From positions 62,001 to 126,000 of the forward strand of contig NZ_SWFP01000003.1 of assembly GCF_005869225.1 (NCBI RefSeq): 64,000 nt of DNA. The letters run 5' to 3'. Source of the DNA: Dyadobacter bucti. GTDB lineage: Bacteria > Bacteroidota > Bacteroidia > Cytophagales > Spirosomataceae. Shown one piece after another: positions 1 to 8,859 of the stretch. The notes under the pieces were generated by a model. The model was not told the DNA's origin and made no database searches. It saw nothing but the letters and a program-made list of their open reading frames with translations. Position numbers and translations under genes: made by a program. Within the stretch, counting starts at the first letter, position 1. Every line of letters begins with the position of its first letter.

Positions 1-369
1 ATGGATATGCTCCGCTTTCATAAATTTACAATCGGCTGGAACTGGATTGCCGACTACGGAAGCAGCGACAACGCGGAGGAATTCGGGGTGCTTTATGGAT
101 ATTCACCTTTACACAACATAAAAGAAGGAGGAAAATACCCTGCAACTATGATCACAACTGCGGACCATGATGACAGGGTTGTACCGGCCCACTCTTTCAA
201 ATATGCCGCAGAACTGCAAACCAAAGCCGCAGCCAGCTCGGCTAATCCACTCCTGATCCGTATCGATACCAATTCCGGACATGGCGCGAGCAACACAAAA
301 AAAGCACTGGAAACGCAGGCGGATATTTATGCCTTTCTATTCAGCAACATGGGGCTTGTTTGGAAGTAA
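1..369 (+). CDS. Prolyl oligopeptidase (S9 family), C-terminal fragment
   Basis: This is the last 122 residues of a prolyl oligopeptidase-type serine peptidase cut by the left window edge. The frame is open to base 1, so the ATG there is probably internal. Two members of the catalytic triad are visible: the Asp in ADHDDRVVP (about residues 54-62) and the His in the GHG motif (residues 93-95). The nucleophile Ser must lie upstream of the window. These enzymes cleave peptides after proline and in this group are often exported. The rhamnose genes begin 176 bases downstream and are not obviously linked in function. The family call is secure from the motif spacing; substrate is unknown. Confidence 0.9.
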   Translation: MDMLRFHKFTIGWNWIADYGSSDNAEEFGVLYGYSPLHNIKEGGKYPATMITTADHDDRVVPAHSFKYAAELQTKAAASSANPLLIRIDTNSGHGASNTKKALETQADIYAFLFSNMGLVWK

Positions 370-545
370 AACTTCCAAATCTCACATTTATTCTCAGTTT
401 ATTTCTACATGCAGGATACCACAGGACGGTGCGTATAGGTAAGTTTTCTAATCTTGTGCCTGGTTACACAGTAGTAGCTATCCCGTCAAATCTTTTCTCA
501 GCATAGGGTCCTTAACCTCGTAAAATAATTAATAAATAAAAGAAT

Positions 546-2669
546 ATGAGCAGTATTAAAGAAAGCCAATACAAGTATGTAAGTTATTTATGGGATGATG
601 AGAAAGCCGCTGCCCTTGGAGATGACCAGGTAGCACTACTCTTGTACCGTTCCAATTTATTAGGAGCCGACCTTCGCCTGACCAACTATGCAGGGGGTAA
701 CACAAGCTGCAAAACCGTCGAGAAAGATCCTCTGACAGGAAACCCTGTTGAAGTGATGTGGATCAAAGGCTCTGGCGGTGACATTGGCACATTAACAAGA
801 AGCGGACTGGCGGGGCTTTACCAGGACCGCTTGCACAACTTGAAAAATATATACCGGGGGCTGGAATTTGAAGATGAAATGGTTGAGCTTTTTAACCACT
901 GCATTTATGATCTTAAATCCAAAGCTCCTTCCATAGATACGCCTCTTCATGGTTTGTTGCCATTTAAGCATATTGACCACCTGCACCCCGATGCATTAAT
1001 TGCAATCGCAGCTTCCAAAGAAGGTGAAGCTATTACGAAAGAATTATTCAAAGGCGAACTGGCGTGGGTGCCCTGGCAACGTCCAGGTTTTGATCTCGGA
1101 TTAAAACTGGAAAAAGCACTGGCTGACAATCCCGGCATACGTGGAATCGTATTGGGTGGACACGGTTTGTTTACCTGGGGCGATACAGCTTATGAATCTT
1201 ATATCAACACACTTGATACGATTGAGAAGGCTTCGGAGTATCTGAATGAGAATTATGGTAAAACGCGTCCCGTTTTCGGCGGACAGCGTATTGCCGCTGA
1301 ATCTTCGGAACGCAGACTGGAAATTGCCGGAAAACTGGCACCTTATCTGAGAGGTCTTGCTTCGGACAGACAGGCGATGATCGGACATTTTACCGATGAC
1401 GAACGCGTGCTTGAATTCATCGGAAGCCATGATCTTGACAAACTGGCACCACTTGGAACCAGCTGTCCAGACCATTTCCTGCGTACGAAAATCCGTCCGT
1501 TGGTTCTGGATCTTCCTTTCGAAAAACTGGAGTTGACCGATGCTGAAATTCTGGATCAGATCAGACCGCAGTTTGAAGCTTACAGACTGGATTACCAGGC
1601 ATATTATGATCGTTGCAAACATGACAACAGCCCGGCCGTGCGTGACCCGAACCCGGTTATTATATTGTTGCCAGGAGTAGGAATGTTCTCTTTCGCAAAA
1701 GACAAACAAACTGCGAGAGTTGCGGCGGAATTTTATGTGAATGCAATCAATGTAATGAAGGGGGCAGAGGCTATTTCCTCCTACGTTTCATTGCCTGAGC
1801 AAGAAGCTTTTGATATTGAGTACTGGCTTCTGGAAGAAGCGAAGTTACAGCGTATGCCGAAAGAAAAATCGGTATCCCGCAAAGTAGCTTTTGTTACCGG
1901 CGGATCTGGCGGTATCGGAAAAGCAATTGCACAGAAATTGTTACAGGAAGGAGCCTGCGTGGTGATTTCGGATATTGACGAAAAAGCATTAGCTGAAACA
2001 AAAACAGAATTTGATGGCAAATTTGGTAAGGATTTTTCAGCAACTACGATTGCAAACGTACTTGATCCTGAGGCGATAAAAGCGGCATTGCATACTACTA
2101 AGCTGAAATACGGCGGTGTGGATATCATAGTGAACTGCGCCGGCCTTTCAATATCAAAGCCTTTGGCAGAAACGACTATCAAAGACTGGGATATTTTGCA
2201 GGACGTGTTGGTAAAAGGACAGTTCCTGGTTTCTCAGGAAGCCGTCGCAATCATGCGTCAGCAAGGACTGGGCGGCGATATTATCAATATTGCCAGCAAA
2301 AACGGAATTGTTTCCGGCCCTAATAATGTGGCTTACGGAACCGCGAAAGCAGCTCAGCAACATATGACACGTCTTTTGGCAGCCGAACTAGGACCAGACA
2401 GAATCCGCGTGAATGTGGTGAATCCTGATGCCGTTATTGCGGGAAGTAAAATATGGGAGAGTGGCTGGGCAGCCGGCCGTGCCAAAGCATACGGTATTAA
2501 AGTCGAAGAATTACCTGCTTACTATGCAAAACGCACCGTTTTGAATGCAGAAATTCATACGGAGGATATAGCCAACGGTGTTTACATTTTTGTCAGCGGC
2601 CTGCTGAGCAAAAGTACCGGAAACGTGATCAACGTGGACGGAGGCGTCCCCGCAGCATTCCTGAGATAA
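546..2669 (+). CDS. rhaD: Bifunctional rhamnulose-1-phosphate aldolase / short-chain dehydrogenase
   Basis: A 707-residue two-domain enzyme. Residues 1 to about 430 are a class II (adducin-type) aldolase with GGNTS (50-54), KGSGGD (74-79), a His-rich stretch H135/H142/H145/H147 and GGHGLFTWG (204-212). Residues 446-707 are a short-chain dehydrogenase with TGGSGGIG (451-458), Ser584 and YGTAK (Tyr597, Lys601). In known homologues the aldolase splits L-rhamnulose 1-phosphate into dihydroxyacetone phosphate and L-lactaldehyde, and the dehydrogenase oxidises the lactaldehyde. The isomerase for the same pathway starts 44 bases downstream. No rhamnulokinase is present in the window, so it must be elsewhere. 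The fusion is typical of non-enterobacterial rhamnose pathways, where it is also called rhaE or rhaEW. Confidence 0.9.
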   Translation: MSSIKESQYKYVSYLWDDEKAAALGDDQVALLLYRSNLLGADLRLTNYAGGNTSCKTVEKDPLTGNPVEVMWIKGSGGDIGTLTRSGLAGLYQDRLHNLKNIYRGLEFEDEMVELFNHCIYDLKSKAPSIDTPLHGLLPFKHIDHLHPDALIAIAASKEGEAITKELFKGELAWVPWQRPGFDLGLKLEKALADNPGIRGIVLGGHGLFTWGDTAYESYINTLDTIEKASEYLNENYGKTRPVFGGQRIAAESSERRLEIAGKLAPYLRGLASDRQAMIGHFTDDERVLEFIGSHDLDKLAPLGTSCPDHFLRTKIRPLVLDLPFEKLELTDAEILDQIRPQFEAYRLDYQAYYDRCKHDNSPAVRDPNPVIILLPGVGMFSFAKDKQTARVAAEFYVNAINVMKGAEAISSYVSLPEQEAFDIEYWLLEEAKLQRMPKEKSVSRKVAFVTGGSGGIGKAIAQKLLQEGACVVISDIDEKALAETKTEFDGKFGKDFSATTIANVLDPEAIKAALHTTKLKYGGVDIIVNCAGLSISKPLAETTIKDWDILQDVLVKGQFLVSQEAVAIMRQQGLGGDIINIASKNGIVSGPNNVAYGTAKAAQQHMTRLLAAELGPDRIRVNVVNPDAVIAGSKIWESGWAAGRAKAYGIKVEELPAYYAKRTVLNAEIHTEDIANGVYIFVSGLLSKSTGNVINVDGGVPAAFLR

Positions 2670-2674
2670 AGCCG

Positions 2675-2699
2675 GGGGCACCTTCACGGTGCCCCTTTT
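2675..2699 (+). terminator. Terminator-like hairpin between rhaD and rhaI
   Basis: Six bases after the rhaD stop lies a perfect 8-bp stem, GGGGCACC (2675-2682) with GGTGCCCC (2688-2695), a five-base loop and a TTTT run. It has the form of an intrinsic terminator but sits inside what looks like one operon, 15 bases before the next ATG. It may let through only part of the transcripts, or protect the rhaD messenger end. Confidence 0.7.
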
Positions 2700-2713
2700 A
2701 ATTAACACGAAAT

Positions 2714-3997
2714 ATGAAAATACAGCAATACCAGATTGAGCAGCATAATGACAAGTTATTGTCACGGCACAACAATCAATTCATATATACAAAAGAACAA
2801 CTCGGCGAGCAGGGAATTAACGCCAATGACATAGTAAAAGCATTGGAGGCGTTTCAGGTGGCCATTCCGAGCTGGGCTTTGGGAACTGGTGGAACCCGCT
2901 TCGGAAGATTTTCGGGCGGCGGCGAACCCAGGTCTATTGAAGAAAAGATAGAGGATGTTGGGCTTCTGCATGCATTGAACCGGTCGAGCGGATCTATTTC
3001 ACTGCATATTCCCTGGGATATTCCTGGTGATGCGGAATCAATCATCAGCCTGGCTACTTCGCTGGATCTGAAATTTGACGCTGTTAACTCCAATACTTTC
3101 CAGGATCAGAAAGATCAGGAGCATTCCTACAAATTCGGTTCACTTTCTCATGTGGACCCCAAAGTAAGAAAGCAGGCGGTTGAGCATAATATTGAAGTAA
3201 TTAAATATGGCAAAGATCTTGGCTCAAAAGCATTGTCGATCTGGTTGTCAGATGGTTCTTGTTTTCCGGGTCAATCCAATTTTGTAAAATCCTTCAGGAA
3301 TACACTAGAGTCTTTGCAGGAGATATATGCTGCGCTACCTGATGACTGGAAGGTTTTTGTTGAGTACAAAGCATATGAGCCAAACTTCTATTCCACGGTA
3401 ATCCAGGATTGGGGAAGCTCGCTATTGTTTTGCCAGAAACTGGGTGCAAAAGCAGATGTACTGGTCGATCTGGGACACCATCTACCAAACGCAAACATCG
3501 AGCAGATTGTCGCTACGTTGATGATGGAAGGCCGTTTGGCAGGTTTTCACTTCAATGATTCCAAATACGGTGACGATGACCTTACGGTCGGAAGTATCCG
3601 TCCGTACATGTTATTCCTGATTTTTGTGGAGCTCGTAGAAGGTATGAAGCGCGCCGAAAAGGGCAGTGACGGATATGCCTGGATGATCGATGCCAGCCAC
3701 AATGTTAAAGATCCTCTGGAAGATTTGTTGCAATCCGTAGAAGCGATTTTACTGGCTTATGCACAGGCTTTGATCGTTGACAGAAAAAAACTGGAACTGG
3801 CCAGAAATCAGAATGATGTAGTATTGGCCCAACAGATTTTACAAAATGCATTCAGAACAGACGTTCGTCCTTTGGTTCGCGAATCCATGAGATTGACCGG
3901 CGGTGCTTTGGATCCGATCGGTTTGTTCAGGAATCTGAGCGTACGTTCAGAACTGATGAATGAACGAGGAAAAGTGACGGTTGCTACCGGGCTTTGA
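2714..3997 (+). CDS. rhaI: L-rhamnose isomerase, RhaI type (TIM barrel)
   Basis: A 427-residue sugar isomerase converting L-rhamnose to L-rhamnulose. It belongs to the Pseudomonas stutzeri-type family rather than the E. coli RhaA family. Candidate metal ligands line up in order: Glu217 (in FVEYKAYEP), Asp252 and His255 (VDLGHH), His279 (GFHFND), Asp287 and Asp289, and Asp327. The N-terminal part carries the conserved WALGTGGTRFGRF segment (54-66). It follows rhaD on the same strand with a hairpin between them. The ATG at 2714 is preceded by an A-rich stretch and no Shine-Dalgarno sequence, as usual in Bacteroidota. Length is normal for the family. Confidence 0.9.
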   Translation: MKIQQYQIEQHNDKLLSRHNNQFIYTKEQLGEQGINANDIVKALEAFQVAIPSWALGTGGTRFGRFSGGGEPRSIEEKIEDVGLLHALNRSSGSISLHIPWDIPGDAESIISLATSLDLKFDAVNSNTFQDQKDQEHSYKFGSLSHVDPKVRKQAVEHNIEVIKYGKDLGSKALSIWLSDGSCFPGQSNFVKSFRNTLESLQEIYAALPDDWKVFVEYKAYEPNFYSTVIQDWGSSLLFCQKLGAKADVLVDLGHHLPNANIEQIVATLMMEGRLAGFHFNDSKYGDDDLTVGSIRPYMLFLIFVELVEGMKRAEKGSDGYAWMIDASHNVKDPLEDLLQSVEAILLAYAQALIVDRKKLELARNQNDVVLAQQILQNAFRTDVRPLVRESMRLTGGALDPIGLFRNLSVRSELMNERGKVTVATGL

Positions 3998-4010
3998 TTC
4001 ACACCGTCAC

Positions 4011-4058
4011 GTTGAGCGCAGTCGAAACGTATTGCCAGTGCCCTTCGGCTGCGCTGAC
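4011..4058. repeat. Imperfect inverted repeat between convergent genes
   Basis: The left arm (4011-4026, TTGAGCGCAGTCGAA core) is complementary with a few mismatches to the right arm (4044-4058, TTCGGCTGCGCTGAC). It lies between the ends of rhaI and the GntR gene. It resembles the short TTGAGCGCAGTCGAA-type elements scattered between genes in many Bacteroidota, and could act as a bidirectional terminator. Copy number elsewhere in the genome cannot be judged from this window. Confidence 0.5.
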
Positions 4059-4090
4059 AAATTGATTATAAGGTGCTCTAAATAAATACA

Positions 4091-5110
4091 TTATAGCGAC
4101 TTCCTCTTAATCAGCGTAAAGGGATTTTTAATAATCGCTCTCCGGTTTTCGGTGATCAGCTCAGCTGCTGTTCTCCCCATTTGTTCATGATCGGTAGAAA
4201 TCGTCGTGATACCGTCGAGCAGGATTTCTTTCAGAGGGGTTTCATTATATGAAATAATCCCGATGTCCTTGCCGATCTCGAGTTTCTGTTCCCTGCATTT
4301 TTTGATCAGGTTTACAAGATCGTTCTCCTCAATCACTACATAAGCAGTTTCCCTGACGGCCGTACTGTTTTCATGAAAATCATACATGATCTCGTGCTCG
4401 AACTCATGCTGGATACAGAAGATCCGGAAACCTTTGAGAATTTCCTTGGGGTAGCGGATAATCGTCGGGAAAATGAGGATCAGTTTTTTGTATACTTTCA
4501 AAAGATCAACGGCTTCATTTAAGGCTGAAACAATGTCTTTTTCAAAGTTCTGGAAGACGGACGAGTGTTTTTTACTGTTCAGGTCAATGTCCTTGTCGAG
4601 TAGTATCAGTTTTTCCGGCGGGATCATTTTCAGCACTTCCAGGGCTTCTTCGGCTTTTTCATAAAAGTGCGGCATAATTACATAGTAGTCGTATTCTCCC
4701 AGACTGTTCTTGATCAGATTTTTGAAAATATTGGCATTGGAATGATGGATATGCAGGTCAACATTTACATTGCGACCAACATTTTCAACAAAGGCATTGT
4801 ATATCTGTTTTTTATAATTACTGATTTTATTGAATACCAAAAGTATTCTCAGAGAAGTTTCAATATCGACCCTGTTGATAAAATAGCCTTTGCCGCGTAC
4901 CGAAATCAGGACGCCGTCTTTAATCAGGTGTTTGTACGCTTTTTCAACAGTATCCCTCGAAAGCAGGTATTCCTCGCTTAACTGATTGATTGACGGAATC
5001 TTATCCCCGCGTTTCAGTTTTCCTTTGCTAATCGCCTGCAAAAGCGATTTGATGATTTGCATGTATTTCGGGGCACTTTCCTTGAATTCAATATCAAACT
5101 GTATTTCCAT
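4091..5110 (-). CDS. GntR-family regulator with periplasmic-binding-like sensor domain
   Basis: A 339-residue transcription factor. Residues about 12-80 form a GntR winged helix (IPSINQLSEEYLLSRDTVEK, then the G-K-GYFI wing). Residues about 85-335 look like a LacI/periplasmic-binding-type effector domain, ending in ITTISTDHEQMGRTAAELI, a signature of such sensors. Regulators of this build control pentose and deoxysugar use in Bacteroidota. Its position facing rhaD-rhaI makes rhamnose or a rhamnose intermediate the likely effector, but this is inference. No clear operator shared with the rhaD upstream region was found by eye. Confidence 0.85.
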   Translation of the reverse strand: MEIQFDIEFKESAPKYMQIIKSLLQAISKGKLKRGDKIPSINQLSEEYLLSRDTVEKAYKHLIKDGVLISVRGKGYFINRVDIETSLRILLVFNKISNYKKQIYNAFVENVGRNVNVDLHIHHSNANIFKNLIKNSLGEYDYYVIMPHFYEKAEEALEVLKMIPPEKLILLDKDIDLNSKKHSSVFQNFEKDIVSALNEAVDLLKVYKKLILIFPTIIRYPKEILKGFRIFCIQHEFEHEIMYDFHENSTAVRETAYVVIEENDLVNLIKKCREQKLEIGKDIGIISYNETPLKEILLDGITTISTDHEQMGRTAAELITENRRAIIKNPFTLIKRKSL

Positions 5111-5173
5111 TAAGAAGCAGGTTTTAGGAGCAGGCTAAAATAATACATTTCTTCAGCATTGCGGCCTGAAAAC

Positions 5174-5218
5174 AAAATCACCCGTCCGGAATATTTTATT
5201 TTCCGGACGGGTGATTTT
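5174..5218 (-). terminator. Strong intrinsic terminator after the DUF6600 gene
   Basis: A perfect 18-bp inverted repeat (5174-5191 and 5201-5218) with a 9-base loop, flanked by A and T runs so that it would work in either direction. It lies 18 bases past the stop of the upstream minus-strand gene and separates it from the GntR gene. Confidence 0.85.
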
Positions 5219-5235
5219 ATGTTCTGAGTCGGTTT

Positions 5236-6483
5236 TTATCTTGGCGACCGGCTGCTGCGTTCGCCCCCGCCCGATCCTCTGTCGGAGTTACCTCTCGAGG
5301 ATCTCTCGCTTCCTTGCGAACTTCCTCTGGACTCATTGGACCTGCTCCGCGATTCACTTGGCGCGCTAGGTCTGCTTCTTGATTCACCGGAACTTCTTTC
5401 CGACCGTTCCGGACGAGCCGACGGAAAATCATTGGAGCTTCTGTTTTGCGGCGCTGGCTCGCTCTGGCGACTGGATCTGCTGTTTCTTTCAGAGTTATAG
5501 TCCGGTCTTTTTATCTCTCTTTCCGGGGAAGGATTGCGTGAAGGCTCGTACTCGCGGCTGCTTCTGCTGTCAGATGGTCGTGAAACTTCGGGTGCACTTT
5601 CGCGGTTGGGTCTGCTGTTATTTCTGTTGTAATCGTAGTTAGCGCCAGTCCGGCTGTCTTCTGCACGTTCATTTCTTCCTCGGCGGTCCGGAGCGGCCTC
5701 GATTGTTCTGGGGCGTTCCGATGATCTTTCAACTCTGCTATTGCGATCGTAAGATGGACTGTATCTGTCGTTCCCTCTGCTGTTTTCCGCAACTATTACA
5801 CGGCCCCTGCCTCTTGGGCTCGCGTCGATGGTACGCACGGGAACGCTTCTTCTCGTGACTCTCTCGATCTCGTCGCGTCTCGGGCCGTAAACGTAAGTGC
5901 GGTTATCATTGCGGTAATAATTATTGATGATCACCGTGTTGTTGTAAACCCTGGTTACGCGGTTCCTCGGCGCACAGTAGGAGTGCCAGCGGGGACTTGT
6001 GATGTATCTTTGCGGTACAAAAACCCACCAGAAAGAAGGAATATTAACCGAAACATTGATGTTGACACCCGGCCCCAACGGTGCCCAGCCGTAGTATCCG
6101 CCACCCGAACGCCAGTTTACCCAGGCAGGTCCCCATTCGTAATCAGGGATCCAGAACCAGCCGTTAAAGTCGTCGTAAGACCATCGGCCGTAGTGAAATG
6201 GCGCCCAGCCCCAGTCATAGGCCGAAACCCAGGTATTGCCATACTCTGTTACTTCCCAATATCCGTTTGTAGAGTAGGGCTGGAAACCAGGTTCCACGTC
6301 GGGCCGCCATACGGAACCATATTGTGGGGAGTTGATCCAGCGTCCGTATGGTGACAGATCCTCGTAAAATGTTTGAAATGAAACCCGGACACCGGGCTGC
6401 GCCTTTATCCCGGTAGTTGTAAATACACCCGCAAAGATTAATAGAGCTGTGCCGAGTATCCGAAGTTTTCGCATGATGTTCAT
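5236..6483 (-). CDS. Exported DUF6600 protein with Arg/Ser-rich tail
   Basis: A 415-residue protein of unknown function. Residues 1-28 form a signal peptide ending near IKAQ. Residues about 30-175 are rich in Trp, Tyr and Gly with repeated motifs (PYGRW, YGSVWRP, WGWAPFHYGRW, WGPAWVNWR, YGWAPLGPG), the pattern of the DUF6600 family. From about residue 215 onward the chain is a low-complexity tail dominated by Arg, Ser, Glu and Asn, likely disordered and strongly basic. Such a tail could bind nucleic acid, lipopolysaccharide or surface polysaccharide; this is speculation. A second in-frame Met (MRKLRIL) three codons in is an alternative start. It is followed by a strong terminator and appears monocistronic. 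Confidence 0.8.
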   Translation of the reverse strand: MNIMRKLRILGTALLIFAGVFTTTGIKAQPGVRVSFQTFYEDLSPYGRWINSPQYGSVWRPDVEPGFQPYSTNGYWEVTEYGNTWVSAYDWGWAPFHYGRWSYDDFNGWFWIPDYEWGPAWVNWRSGGGYYGWAPLGPGVNINVSVNIPSFWWVFVPQRYITSPRWHSYCAPRNRVTRVYNNTVIINNYYRNDNRTYVYGPRRDEIERVTRRSVPVRTIDASPRGRGRVIVAENSRGNDRYSPSYDRNSRVERSSERPRTIEAAPDRRGRNERAEDSRTGANYDYNRNNSRPNRESAPEVSRPSDSRSSREYEPSRNPSPEREIKRPDYNSERNSRSSRQSEPAPQNRSSNDFPSARPERSERSSGESRSRPSAPSESRSRSNESRGSSQGSERSSRGNSDRGSGGGERSSRSPR

Positions 6484-6787
6484 GGCTATATGGATTAATT
6501 GTTTTCTGTTCGTTAAAATCGTTTCTTGGACATTCTTTTTTGTTTCTGGTTTAACGATCTTTGAGACCGCACATTTTTACAACGAAGACGAAAAACCGGT
6601 TCAATAAATTGTCTCAAAAGTCTTGTTGTCAAGGTGAAAATATAAATAGATCACAATCAATAATTTATGAGAAAAATTTTTGACAATTCATGACTGGTTT
6701 TTAACAATATGACATGTAAGAGCCCTCAAACCCCCACGCGTAGCAGCAAACATTAACAAAATGTTAACAATATTTTTTAAGTGAATA
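6484..6787. other. Divergent intergenic region, DUF6600 / arfB
   Basis: A 304-base AT-rich gap between divergent genes that must hold both promoters. No full TTTG/TAnnTTTG pair could be picked by eye. A short inverted repeat, AACATT (6749-6754) and AATGTT (6760-6765), lies just before arfB and could be an operator. No small ORF or RNA gene was recognised. Confidence 0.5.
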
Positions 6788-7195
6788 ATGATAAACCCAC
6801 AGATACTACACACTGAAATTGTTTTTCAAACGGCAAGGAGTGGCGGCAAAGGCGGTCAGAATGTAAATAAGGTTGAGACAAAAGTCGAATTAAGATTTGA
6901 TATCCGGAATTCCCAGCTCCTTACCGACGATCAGAAAGAGATACTTTATGAAAAATTGGCGACTAAATTAACCAATGAAAAAGTGCTCGTTTTGTACCAT
7001 CAAACCGAGCGTTCGCAATTAGGGAATAAGGAAAAAGTCGTTGCCAAATTTGATAACCTGATACGGAATGCGTTCGTAGTACAAAAAAACCGCCGCGCAA
7101 CGAAACCAACCTTTGCATCAAAAGAAGAAAGATTGAAGACCAAACAACGTAATGCCATCATTAAATCCCTGAGAAAAAAGACTTTCGAAGACTAA
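6788..7195 (+). CDS. arfB: Peptidyl-tRNA hydrolase ArfB (alternative ribosome rescue)
   Basis: A 135-residue release-factor-like protein that frees peptides from ribosomes stalled without a stop codon. The GGQ hydrolysis motif is at residues 22-24 within SGGKGGQNVNKVETKVEL, the exact context seen in ArfB/YaeJ proteins. The codon-recognition domain of true release factors is absent. The C-terminal end is rich in Lys and Arg (KTKQRN, KSLRKK), fitting the basic tail that enters the empty mRNA channel. Length is normal. The MFS gene starts 27 bases downstream and may be co-transcribed. Confidence 0.92.
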   Translation: MINPQILHTEIVFQTARSGGKGGQNVNKVETKVELRFDIRNSQLLTDDQKEILYEKLATKLTNEKVLVLYHQTERSQLGNKEKVVAKFDNLIRNAFVVQKNRRATKPTFASKEERLKTKQRNAIIKSLRKKTFED

Positions 7196-7222
7196 CCTCA
7201 ACCTCCCGAAAATAGAGCAGAT

Positions 7223-8464
7223 ATGTACCCTTCCGTTTCGTCCAAACCCAAAATCAGTGCAGTGCTGACACTTCCCGTTATTGTTGCATCGCTGGGTTAT
7301 TTTGTAGATGTGTATGATCTTTTGTTATTCAATATTGTCAGGGTGCCAAGCTTGAAGGATCTGGGGCTGACGGAAGAAGAAATCTCTGAAATAGGGGCAA
7401 ACATCTACAACTGGCAGCAGGCTGGCTTGTTAATCGGAGGTTTTATGTGGGGTATTTTGGGTGACAAGCTTGGTCGGCGATCCGTTCTTTTTGGCTCGAT
7501 ACTGACTTATTCTCTTGCAAACATCGCCTGCGGTTTTACATCTAATGTGGAAGTATATGCTTTGCTGCGTTTCGTTGCCGGCCTTGGTCTGGCGGGTGAG
7601 CTGGGTGCAGGAATTACATTGATCGCCGAAATCCTTCCGAAAGAGCTGAGAGGCTACGGTGCATCGGTAGTAGCAAGTGTAGGGCTTGCGGGGGCGATAG
7701 CAGCTTTTTTTGCAGTGAAACTGACCGATTGGCGAACTGCTTATTTTATTGGAGGCGGTATGGGGATTGTCCTTTTGATATTGAGAATCAATGTTCTGGA
7801 GTCAATTATTTTTAATAAAAGCCTTAAAAAAAGAGGGTCGAAACCCGTTCCCTGGTGGACGATCTTCACCAGCTTTTCCAGGTTCGTCCGGTACATCCGT
7901 TGCATGGGTATCGGTTTGCCAACTTATATGGTGATCGGGATTTATGCAACTTTTGGGAATGAATTTGCCAAAGCATTGGGAATTCCCGGCGACGTACAGG
8001 CGAGTACGTGCGTATTGTATACGTATATAGGCGTTGTAACCGGCGACTTTTTTAGCGGTATCCTGAGCCAATGGCTGCAATCGAGACGAAAAGCAATATT
8101 ACTGATGATAGCGATGACGCTGGCCGGAGTTGTGTGGCTGATTTATGGCGGAATCCAGTCCCCCGAAACGCTGTATGTGTGTTATGTATGGCTGGGCTTT
8201 TCTATCGGTTATATCGCGATGTTCCTCACTACTACTGCGGAACAGTTTGGTACCAATCTTCGTGCCACCGTTACCACATCGGTTGCCAATAACGTGCGTG
8301 CGACTGTGTTGCTGACATTGCCATTATTCCAGTTCCTGAAACCAGGACAGGGGGTATTGAATGCCGGGGCGATCGTGGGGGCAGTTTGTTTCGCACTGGC
8401 GCTTTTATCTTTGTGGAAAATGGAAGAGACATACGGAAAAGAACTGGATTATGAAGAATCCTGA
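7223..8464 (+). CDS. MFS transporter, sugar/metabolite:H+ symporter type
   Basis: A 413-residue polytopic protein with about 12 predicted membrane helices. The loop 2-3 signature G-D-K-L-G-R-R (about residues 82-88) and the paired motif around LPKELRGYG mark the major facilitator superfamily. The early DVYDLLLFN segment in helix 1 is typical of metabolite:proton symporters (MHS/aromatic acid or sugar porter groups). No substrate can be named. It follows arfB closely on the same strand and converges on an unrelated DUF6984-like gene. The rhamnose genes 3 kb away might need a carrier, but nothing in the sequence ties the two. Confidence 0.85.
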   Translation: MYPSVSSKPKISAVLTLPVIVASLGYFVDVYDLLLFNIVRVPSLKDLGLTEEEISEIGANIYNWQQAGLLIGGFMWGILGDKLGRRSVLFGSILTYSLANIACGFTSNVEVYALLRFVAGLGLAGELGAGITLIAEILPKELRGYGASVVASVGLAGAIAAFFAVKLTDWRTAYFIGGGMGIVLLILRINVLESIIFNKSLKKRGSKPVPWWTIFTSFSRFVRYIRCMGIGLPTYMVIGIYATFGNEFAKALGIPGDVQASTCVLYTYIGVVTGDFFSGILSQWLQSRRKAILLMIAMTLAGVVWLIYGGIQSPETLYVCYVWLGFSIGYIAMFLTTTAEQFGTNLRATVTTSVANNVRATVLLTLPLFQFLKPGQGVLNAGAIVGAVCFALALLSLWKMEETYGKELDYEES

Positions 8465-8478
8465 ATCTTTTGGCTGCA

Positions 8479-8814
8479 TTAGATTTTATTAAATATCAGC
8501 TTGTCAGGTGTAGGATAATCGATCAGTTTTGAAAAATCAACCTTCCAGAAATCGAGATCAAGCAGCCGGTTTTTGTTGTCTTTGGTCAGCGTGATGACCA
8601 CAGGAGTATTGTCACTATCGATATATTCCACCTGAATCAGATCACCCTCGTATGCCGAAGTATCGCCTCCAAGGCTGATGCTTCCCATTTTTCCGCCCTC
8701 ATATTCGTCCACAAGTTCATCGTAGGGGTAATCTTCCGGCGCTAGGTTCAGTTGTTTCAAAAGAAAATCCAGCAGATCTTTCTCATTTTGCCTGATCGGG
8801 CGTTTGTTTTCCAT
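8479..8814 (-). CDS. DUF6984-like small protein of unknown function
   Basis: A 111-residue acidic cytosolic protein with no signal peptide or membrane segment. The features GGKMGSISL, IDSDNTPVVITLTKD and LDFWKVDFSKLIDYP resemble the DUF6984 family from memory; I cannot confirm this by search. No catalytic motif is evident. It ends 14 bases from the MFS gene end (convergent) and lies just downstream of a membrane protein gene on its own strand. Confidence 0.7.
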   Translation of the reverse strand: MENKRPIRQNEKDLLDFLLKQLNLAPEDYPYDELVDEYEGGKMGSISLGGDTSAYEGDLIQVEYIDSDNTPVVITLTKDNKNRLLDLDFWKVDFSKLIDYPTPDKLIFNKI

Positions 8815-8859
8815 ATTGTTTAAATCTTGTGCATTTTATCTTCTATATATGCATAAACA

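Noticed and set aside
1101-1709. A 202-codon reverse frame inside rhaD
   Set aside because: It overlaps the aldolase domain entirely and has no recognisable domain.
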